A stretch of 13,027 nucleotides of DNA from an uncultured Lentisphaeria bacterium. Lineage in GTDB: Bacteria > Verrucomicrobiota > Lentisphaeria > Victivallales > Victivallaceae. Position numbers and translations under genes: made by a program. Where the stretch lies: contig CALABZ010000205.1 in the NCBI GenBank assembly GCA_937888615.1, positions 1 through 13,027 of the forward strand, written 5' to 3'. The notes under the pieces are model-generated. The model was not told the DNA's origin, did no database searches, and was given only the letters and a program-made list of their open reading frames with translations. Position 1 is the first letter of the stretch. The number at the start of each line of letters is the position of its first letter. Positions 7,460 through 13,027 of the stretch are shown here, piece by piece.

Positions 7460-9079
7460 TTATTTGATGATAATCTCGCCGCAATTGACCTCGGTAACAG
7501 CATGATTGTTTGTTTTTTGTTCTGTTCCTATAATGATTTCATTATTCTGAAAGTCCAGATATTTCGTTGATACCGCGTGAACAATATTGGGGTTGACGGT
7601 AATAAACCGGTTGTGATGAATATAGACCGAACCGTGATAGTGAAACCCCGGCTCGAGTTTTGGAATTTCAGGTACAATGGCGATCGTGGTATTGCCGGTG
7701 GCGGTGGCCATGAAGTTGCAGTATTCAAACGTATTGCCGTTGATCTCGACTTCACCGACCGGCCCGGCCTCAAACCAGAAATTCGCATCGCCCGAAATAT
7801 AAACTGCGGCCCCCGCCGTGTGAAAATAATTTTTCTCGATAACGGCTTTTTCGATGCCTGACACCAGGATGCCGCGCGGTTTGTTGCGCCGGAAAATCGA
7901 ATTACGAATCAGCAGGGTACTCTGAGCCGTGGTCAGATTGCGTACCGCGTCCCCGTCCGTCACCGACAGCGACAGCGGTTCGGCAAATTCAATGCGTGAC
8001 ATCTGCTGGTTCAACCGCCGGACCGTCCTGACTTCCGCCGTATGGAATGCCTTCAGTGTATCGGTTTTAATGAACTCCAGGACATCGCCCGGGCGCAGCG
8101 GCTCGATTCCCATCTGCTGGTAATGGCGTGTCTCAAGAAATTCAAACGGTTCACTGCCCGCATTGCGGCGGCGGTACAACCGGTATACGCCATGGACATT
8201 GACCGCGTCGTCCCACTGGTTTTCCAACAGGCAGTTTTCGATGGTGATTGAACTGCGGCACTCCACCATGTGGATGGCGTCATCCGAAGCGGATACCAGC
8301 CGTTTATAGCGCGGCGAAGGGGTTACCCTGAACCCGTCGAGCCGGATGTTTGTGCAACTTTGCAGCAGGCATGCCATGCCCCCCGAATGGTGCACGCCGA
8401 CATCCTGTATGCCAATTTGTTCAGACGAATCAAAAACCATTGCCGGATTGTAGCGAAGTTGATGCTTGACCGCCAGGATATCGCCCGGTTTGCCGGCACG
8501 GACCGGAATCCGCACCCGATCTTTGTCGAGTTCAATAATTCCCTGCTGCGGACAAATCTGGTCGACCGCATCCGCGGCCGGTTCGCGACGAACCGGATCG
8601 AAACGCAGCAGCCGGAGCGCCTCCGGTACGGTATCGTAAACATCGTCGAAAAAGCGCAGCCGCCCGTTCTCTACCCGGCGGGGATCGCGAATCAGCAGGT
8701 CCGTCGTTTCCTCCCCCACCGCCGTGATCTCCGCGTCGGAGACAAACGAATCGGCAAAATCGATGCTGAAGCCGCGCAAACTCAAGTTCCGGCAGCGATA
8801 CGCCGCCAGCGGCGACAGCCGCCCATGAAAAATAAACTCGGCCCAGTCGCCTGTCAACGAAAAATCTGTCAAATCTTCCAGCAGGAACACGATTTTTTTT
8901 ATGCCGCTGTCATTATTTGAGAAAAAACAATATTTTTCGCTGGTTCCCTCCGGGTAAAAATGATAAACCCCGGCCAGAAAGAAAACCCCTTCCGCCTTTT
9001 CGGCGCGGGCCTGTTGAAAAGCCCTCCGCCAGGCAATCACCGCATTCTCATTTTCCCTGCATTCGATATGGATAAACAT
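7460..9079 (-). CDS. GH110-like alpha-1,3-galactosidase (right-handed beta-helix)
   Basis: A 539-residue protein with the hallmarks of GH110, inverting enzymes that remove terminal alpha-1,3-linked galactose (blood-group B, linear B and related glycans). The N-terminal part has YHFYPEGTSEKYCFFSNND (39-57) and EFIFHGRLSPL (81-91), as in FragA/FragB-type proteins. The beta-helix carries the acidic clusters SASDDAIH (263-270) and NQWDDAVNVHG (287-297). Asp266/267 and Asp290/291 fall where the family's catalytic aspartates lie. Repeated short strands continue to the end (RNSIFRRN, EINGNTFEYCNF, YIHHNRFI). The length is close to that of GH110 enzymes, but there is no signal peptide, so it probably acts inside the cell. 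The ATG at 9079 follows the upstream stop by two bases (CAGTAATTATG), which indicates coupling to the large truncated gene. Family confidence is high; the exact linkage acted on is inferred. Confidence 0.85.
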   Translation of the reverse strand: MFIHIECRENENAVIAWRRAFQQARAEKAEGVFFLAGVYHFYPEGTSEKYCFFSNNDSGIKKIVFLLEDLTDFSLTGDWAEFIFHGRLSPLAAYRCRNLSLRGFSIDFADSFVSDAEITAVGEETTDLLIRDPRRVENGRLRFFDDVYDTVPEALRLLRFDPVRREPAADAVDQICPQQGIIELDKDRVRIPVRAGKPGDILAVKHQLRYNPAMVFDSSEQIGIQDVGVHHSGGMACLLQSCTNIRLDGFRVTPSPRYKRLVSASDDAIHMVECRSSITIENCLLENQWDDAVNVHGVYRLYRRRNAGSEPFEFLETRHYQQMGIEPLRPGDVLEFIKTDTLKAFHTAEVRTVRRLNQQMSRIEFAEPLSLSVTDGDAVRNLTTAQSTLLIRNSIFRRNKPRGILVSGIEKAVIEKNYFHTAGAAVYISGDANFWFEAGPVGEVEINGNTFEYCNFMATATGNTTIAIVPEIPKLEPGFHYHGSVYIHHNRFITVNPNIVHAVSTKYLDFQNNEIIIGTEQKTNNHAVTEVNCGEIIIK

Positions 9080-9081
9080 AA

Positions 9082-11775
9082 TTACTGCCAGACCCCCGCG
9101 ATATCCATGGTATTGATCCAGTTGGCGATACCGGTTTTCAGTTTGTCCGGCGAACCCGCCCTGACAATCACCTGCCGTGGTTCTTCCACAATCATATAAC
9201 TGTAAGGAGTCTCTGTTATCTCAAATTTCACCGCCATACCCGGCTTGCCTGCTCGGAATTCTTTCGTATCGACTCCGGTGTGCTCCGAAAGCTTCGCCTT
9301 GAAATATTCGGCGGCCTCCCTGTCACCTTCAAGACGAATTGCCTGTCCATAACTCCAAATCGTTTTATCGTTCCAGCGGATGCTTGCGTACTTCAGACCG
9401 TAGTGGTCGCGCGCCTGATACAATTTGTCGAGAATCGCAAGTATTTTTTGCCGCGCCGCCTGATACTGCTCCAACGATACATTGGAGATCGATTCCAACT
9501 TCATTCCGTATTCATGGTAAGCCTGAATCGGGCAAATGGCATCGGCGGCGTCAAAGAGCAGCGCATATTCCCAGTCAAGTTCACTCAGCAGGGATTTCAT
9601 CGATTCTTCTCCGGCCAGCAGTTCGCGCCACTGGCGGTAAACGGCGCACAGGTTCGCCACGTCCATGCCGTCGCGCAAGCCCTCGAACGCGGCGGAATCG
9701 AGCGGCAGGTCATCGTCACCGATCATGATGATATTGGCCCCCAGCCGCCGGTTGCCGCCGCGCATATATTCGTGGTTATGGAACATGGACAGTCCCAGCG
9801 CCGCCGCCTTGAACCCGCCGTGCAGCATGGCCGCATAGCTCTGCCAACAGGTTCCCCAGCCGGTATAATCGAGCAGGATGTCATCCGGGGCCAGCAGGCC
9901 TTCCTTCAGCCTGGTGGCCCGGTCCTCGCGGTTGGTGAACCCGCCCTGGAACATCTCGAAATACGGCTTCAGGAGCTTCAATTGCTCCGGTTTGCCCATC
10001 AGCACATGAAACGTGCTGAATGGGCGAAACCCGCATTCGCGCAGCCATTTCCCGGTTTCCGCCATAGCCGGAAACTTATCCACGGTCTGCTCGTCCAGGA
10101 TCTTGACAAAGAGATCGCGCTTCTGGTACCCTTTTGCCCGCAGGTACGCCGCCAGGTCGCGCCAGCGCTGTTCCTCGCCGGGTTTGGACGGGCTGATGTC
10201 GTAACGGGAATCCTTGTAACGCACCAGTCCTTTGCCTAACGCCTGATCAAAGAAATAATCCAGGCGTTTGTAATCCCAGCTCCGCGGCTTGCCCACATCC
10301 TGAAAAAAATCGATCCCGTGTGAAGTCATATTGTCGAGCCATCCCGTCAACTTTGCCGGATCGTTAACGCCGGGAAATTCCGTTAAATACCCCTCCGCCT
10401 CCAAACTGACCAGCGGGCGGTGCGGCAGGCTATAGGGTTTCACGTTTACCGTTACCGGCATCCGCACCGTATCCCCGGCGGTATTTTTGAACCGGATCGC
10501 GAAAGCATAGCGCCCCGGCTTCATCCTGCCACCGCCCACGGTCAGCCAGAATGAATGCGGCTCCTCGCCGGAAACCCGGCCGCCGTCACGCAGAATTTTT
10601 CCATACAAAGCATTCAGCCCGGAATTCGCCCCATCGATACGCACCATATCCTGATAACGCAGCCGCGCCGGAATCCCGCCGGACACGCCGTCGAGTTCGG
10701 CAGAAACCGTGGATTTGGAACGGTTCGGGAAAATCACGATCTCATGCGATTCATACTCGTTGGCGGCAATATCGAATTCCAGCTTTTCCATTCCATGATA
10801 TACATTGTCCTTCAACGGTGCGCAAACCGCAAAGCCGCAGTTTTTGTCTTTGCCCTGGAACACTGGGGCCGGGGGCGCGCTCCACCCCGGAATCAACAGG
10901 TTTTCCGTGCCGCCGCGGTACTTGATCGCATACAGCGGCAATGTCCTTACTTTCTCGCCGACCGGTACGGATTCCACCCATTCCGCCACGCATTGTTTCC
11001 TCTGTATGATCTCGGCCCGGATTTCATAAAGGCCGTCGCCGGGCAGTTCGCACGCAAAAGGTATACCGGTGTTTTTATATTGTTCGGCCTTGAACTGTCG
11101 TTTTTCCGGCTTGCCCGACCATGCGCCGGTTACATTGCGGACCGTCAGTCGCAATTCAAATTCACCGTCCGTGACCGCCAGCGGTTTGAACGTCAGGTCA
11201 TATTTCAACTTGTTCCCCTCTACGGACGGGTTGCCGGCCGCCAGCAGTTCGGACGAGGCGAAACACAGCCCCGGCAGGTTATCGACCTGGATCAGGTTTA
11301 CGACGGTGCACCGCGAATGCCCCGCCGGCAGGTCCTTGAATGTCCATTCATAGGTGGAGAATTCGACTTCCGCTTTCCAGACATACCAGCCGTCGTAATA
11401 ATCGTCTTCATGTGATACCGCGATACCGCTTTGATTGTCAAGGTTCATCAATCCGTGCCACGGCGCACCGATGCCGCGCACCAGTTTATGCCCGAGTTCC
11501 GGCATTGGACGCCCGCTCTCCTCCTTCTTTTTGTAACCGATGATCCGGCGCGTGCCGTGGGTACTCGGGAAAATATAACGGTCACGCTCCGTTATCCCGC
11601 CCTTGCCCGCCGGATACAGAAAATTGCGCACGCCGATATCGAAACCGAAAATATTGGTATCGGAACGGTTTTCATAACGGTATTCCACCCGGACCACCGG
11701 CGAATCCGCGGCGAACACCAGCTTTTTGTGAATCGTGAACTTACGCTTGTCGTCGGTACGATTCATACCGATCAC
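9082..11775 (-). CDS. 5'-truncated multidomain glycosidase-like protein (DUF4091-like)
   Basis: From a GTG at 11775 the protein has 897 residues, but the same frame is open to 11853 and already reads like protein (TWNRPYEFYLEQPDKDAVV) before that GTG, so the real N-terminus is missing. Visible parts: a beta-sandwich at about 1-165, more beta domains at about 185-320, then a domain with IAANEYESHEIVIFP (336-350), the pattern seen ahead of DUF4091 barrels. A TIM-barrel-like region spans about 455-725: DLFVKILDEQ (554-563), LLDYTGWGTCW (634-644) and AAFEGLRDGMD (695-705), the last resembling DUF4091's ALRDG segment. It ends with a short extension holding TETPYSYMIVEEP. The enzyme is probably glycan-active, but its substrate is unknown. 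No signal peptide can be seen because the start is lost. GH110 follows 2 bases later. Its promoter seems to have been lost too. Confidence 0.75.
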   Translation of the reverse strand: MIGMNRTDDKRKFTIHKKLVFAADSPVVRVEYRYENRSDTNIFGFDIGVRNFLYPAGKGGITERDRYIFPSTHGTRRIIGYKKKEESGRPMPELGHKLVRGIGAPWHGLMNLDNQSGIAVSHEDDYYDGWYVWKAEVEFSTYEWTFKDLPAGHSRCTVVNLIQVDNLPGLCFASSELLAAGNPSVEGNKLKYDLTFKPLAVTDGEFELRLTVRNVTGAWSGKPEKRQFKAEQYKNTGIPFACELPGDGLYEIRAEIIQRKQCVAEWVESVPVGEKVRTLPLYAIKYRGGTENLLIPGWSAPPAPVFQGKDKNCGFAVCAPLKDNVYHGMEKLEFDIAANEYESHEIVIFPNRSKSTVSAELDGVSGGIPARLRYQDMVRIDGANSGLNALYGKILRDGGRVSGEEPHSFWLTVGGGRMKPGRYAFAIRFKNTAGDTVRMPVTVNVKPYSLPHRPLVSLEAEGYLTEFPGVNDPAKLTGWLDNMTSHGIDFFQDVGKPRSWDYKRLDYFFDQALGKGLVRYKDSRYDISPSKPGEEQRWRDLAAYLRAKGYQKRDLFVKILDEQTVDKFPAMAETGKWLRECGFRPFSTFHVLMGKPEQLKLLKPYFEMFQGGFTNREDRATRLKEGLLAPDDILLDYTGWGTCWQSYAAMLHGGFKAAALGLSMFHNHEYMRGGNRRLGANIIMIGDDDLPLDSAAFEGLRDGMDVANLCAVYRQWRELLAGEESMKSLLSELDWEYALLFDAADAICPIQAYHEYGMKLESISNVSLEQYQAARQKILAILDKLYQARDHYGLKYASIRWNDKTIWSYGQAIRLEGDREAAEYFKAKLSEHTGVDTKEFRAGKPGMAVKFEITETPYSYMIVEEPRQVIVRAGSPDKLKTGIANWINTMDIAGVWQ

Positions 11776-11877
11776 GACCGCGTCTTTATCCGGCTGTTCC
11801 AGATAGAATTCATAGGGCCGGTTCCAAGTAGAAGATAAACGTGTATTCGCCGTTCATTTACGATGGTCCCCACTGGG

Positions 11878-12305
11878 CGCTTTCCCCACCTGGAGGTTGA
11901 GGATCATGCGGCCGTCACCGGGGAACTGGACAACGGCGTCCGGTATTTTATCAATCCGTCTTATTCGAATCTGGAGGAAAAAGTAGCGTGCCGCCGGCTG
12001 CTCTGGCCGAAGTCCCTGGAGTGCAACCTGAAAATCACCGGAACCAGAGGTTATTTCGTCTGTGACTATTTCGACCGGCACGCCTATGTCGTCGGCAATA
12101 ACTGCGCTTCGCCCGACCGGTTGATTGTGGATTCAGCCCCCGTTTGGAACCTGAGCCGGATAATACACTGATGGGCAGTTTCGCAGCCACGATCGCAGGC
12201 CGCCGCAAACGCCTCGAAACCACCCTGTCCGATGATTTCGCCGCCGTTCGAATGATGAATGCAACCTACGATTCCATTTACAGTGGGGAAACCATCAAAT
12301 TGTGA
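11878..12305 (+). pseudogene. C-terminal fragment of a second Gfo/Idh oxidoreductase
   Basis: The plus strand encodes the last third of a paralogue of the oxidoreductase at 1-1034. Shared segments include RYFINPSYSNLEE, WPKSLECNLKITG, CDYFDRHAY and GNNCASP; by hand count about three-quarters of some 120 aligned residues are identical. A one-base deletion in the C-run at 12137-12141 breaks the frame: the first frame stops at 12169-12171, while homology continues in the next frame as RLEPEPDNTLMGSF, AGRRKR and AAVRMMN to a TGA at 12303-12305. The Rossmann half and catalytic segment are absent; homology begins only around 11878-11886, with no proper start or ribosome binding site. It meets the truncated minus-strand gene head-to-head. 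The fragment is dead, and it predicts the tail of the left-edge gene, which runs out of the window. Confidence 0.85.
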
Positions 12306-12327
12306 CGGGCGCGTCAGGGTTCTGATC

Positions 12328-13027
12328 TTATTTCTCGGCGATCATCCATTGTTCCGCCGGTGGGTTCACCGGCGAGTTCAACCGGATATAGTCGCGGATG
12401 CAGTCCCGCATCAACGGGTCCCCTGAACGGCTCTCCAGCTTGTGCTTCGAGGCGACTTTCTGGAGGGCCGGGAAGCGGTTCGAAATCAGCAGGTAATTCG
12501 CCACCGCCAGTTTGAAGGTTGCAATATCAGGGATCGGGCGCATTTTCTCATCGTAGATTCCGGTCACTTTCTTTTTCCGGTACTTGACTTTCAGCCCCTG
12601 AAAAACCGCCGTATAATAGCCGCGGCTGCCGGCGAGCTGTTCGTCGAGAATATCGCGAAGCTCGGCGGCGGTCACTTCGATCACCGCCACGGTGTTCTCA
12701 TAAGGCATGGCTTTGAACAAATCATACTCGGTGACTCGCCCGTTCAAATGGATTCCGGTATTGATGCTGAGCAGCGCCAGATCCGCGCCGGTGCTCCGGC
12801 GCATGGCGGAGGCCATCAGCAGTCCGGCCGGGGAGTTTAACCTGTCACCTGTCGTCGTTCCAGTGTCCGGCATCTGGACGCGACCGATCGCACGGTTACT
12901 GAATTCCCGGGTCTGTTTCAGGTAATCGCCGAACATGGCGTCGAGGGCCGGGTCCGTTCCGGCATTTTCCGGCACTGCCTGCACAGATGACAGCGTAACG
13001 CCGTGACGTCTCGATGAATCGGTGATG
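12328..13027 (-). CDS. 5'-nucleotidase/UshA-like protein, C-terminal domain (5' end beyond window)
   Basis: About 232 residues are visible. The frame is open to the right edge, so the metallophosphatase half and any signal peptide lie outside; internal GTG codons near 12984 are not the start. The domain matches the 5'-nucleotidase C-terminal fold that binds the nucleoside: a linker ending REFSNRAIGRV, then SPAGLLMASAMRRSTGADLALLSINTG, GRVTEYDLFKAMPYENTV and AAELRDILDEQL. Family members typically work in the periplasm on nucleotides, 2',3'-cyclic nucleotides or related sugar-nucleotides. ANYLLISN and the run to the stop complete the domain, so the 3' end looks intact. It converges on the plus-strand pseudogene with a 22-base gap. 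There is no obvious functional tie to the sugar genes. Confidence 0.85.
   Translation of the reverse strand, partial: ITDSSRRHGVTLSSVQAVPENAGTDPALDAMFGDYLKQTREFSNRAIGRVQMPDTGTTTGDRLNSPAGLLMASAMRRSTGADLALLSINTGIHLNGRVTEYDLFKAMPYENTVAVIEVTAAELRDILDEQLAGSRGYYTAVFQGLKVKYRKKKVTGIYDEKMRPIPDIATFKLAVANYLLISNRFPALQKVASKHKLESRSGDPLMRDCIRDYIRLNSPVNPPAEQWMIAEK

Noticed and set aside
10555..11415. Long plus-strand open frame opposite the large enzyme (also 9280-10239)
   Set aside because: The minus strand carries clear domain patterns, while these plus-strand frames read as antisense shadows without family motifs.
11854..12081. Minus-strand frame opposite the oxidoreductase pseudogene
   Set aside because: The plus strand has convincing homology to the gene at 1-1034, so the minus frame is its complement only.
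12303..12316. TGACG-GGCG-CGTCA hairpin between the pseudogene and the nucleotidase gene
   Set aside because: The stem is only five bases with no T-run on either side, so it is not called a terminator.
12328..12984. A complete small gene starting at the GTG at 12984
   Set aside because: The frame continues open to the edge and the visible part is only the C-terminal domain of a larger nucleotidase.

Overview
The window reads like a carbohydrate-catabolism locus from a glycan-degrading gut-type bacterium. The mix is Gfo/Idh/MocA oxidoreductases, a GntR-type regulator with a LacI-like sensor, intracellular glycoside-hydrolase-like enzymes and an SIS sugar isomerase-like protein. This would fit Lentisphaerota (Victivallis-like) or a related PVC lineage, but that is inference: no marker gene is present. 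Nearly all genes lie on the minus strand.

Block A (about 7044 down to 1, minus strand) looks like one operon. A textbook sigma70 promoter (TTGACA, 17 bp, TATAAT; 7039-7067) leads into a GntR/LacI-type regulator (5941-7005). Next come a C-terminal remnant of a GH29 fucosidase (5503-5925), a GH42-like beta-galactosidase-type enzyme (3390-5501) and a TIM-barrel-like protein with an apparent 1-nt frameshift (2350-3380). The operon continues with an SIS/UPF0309-type protein (1595-2347), a stand-alone protein resembling the C-terminal half of a Gfo/Idh oxidoreductase (1022-1594) and a full-length-type Gfo/Idh oxidoreductase that runs off the left edge (1-1034). Gaps are 15 nt or less and several genes abut or overlap.

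Block B (about 11853 down to 7460, minus strand) has two genes. The first is a large multidomain glycosidase-like protein (DUF4091-like) whose 5' end is missing. The second is a GH110 alpha-1,3-galactosidase-like beta-helix enzyme. A 454-bp AT-rich spacer separates blocks B and A.

Right end: a plus-strand pseudogene (11878-12305) is the C-terminal third of a second Gfo/Idh oxidoreductase, about three-quarters identical in protein to the gene at the left edge and carrying a frameshift. It sits head-to-head with the truncated block B gene, so the junction near 11.86 kb looks like a deletion or rearrangement scar (or an assembly chimera). The C-terminal domain of a 5'-nucleotidase (UshA-like) enters from the right edge.

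Taken together, the enzymes suggest intracellular removal of terminal alpha-1,3-galactose, fucose and beta-galactose residues, as in blood-group-B or mucin-like glycans, with oxidoreductase and isomerase steps downstream. Four of the ten genes are truncated or frameshifted, so the locus looks partly decayed, unless some lesions are sequence errors. No tRNA, rRNA, CRISPR or insertion sequence was seen.
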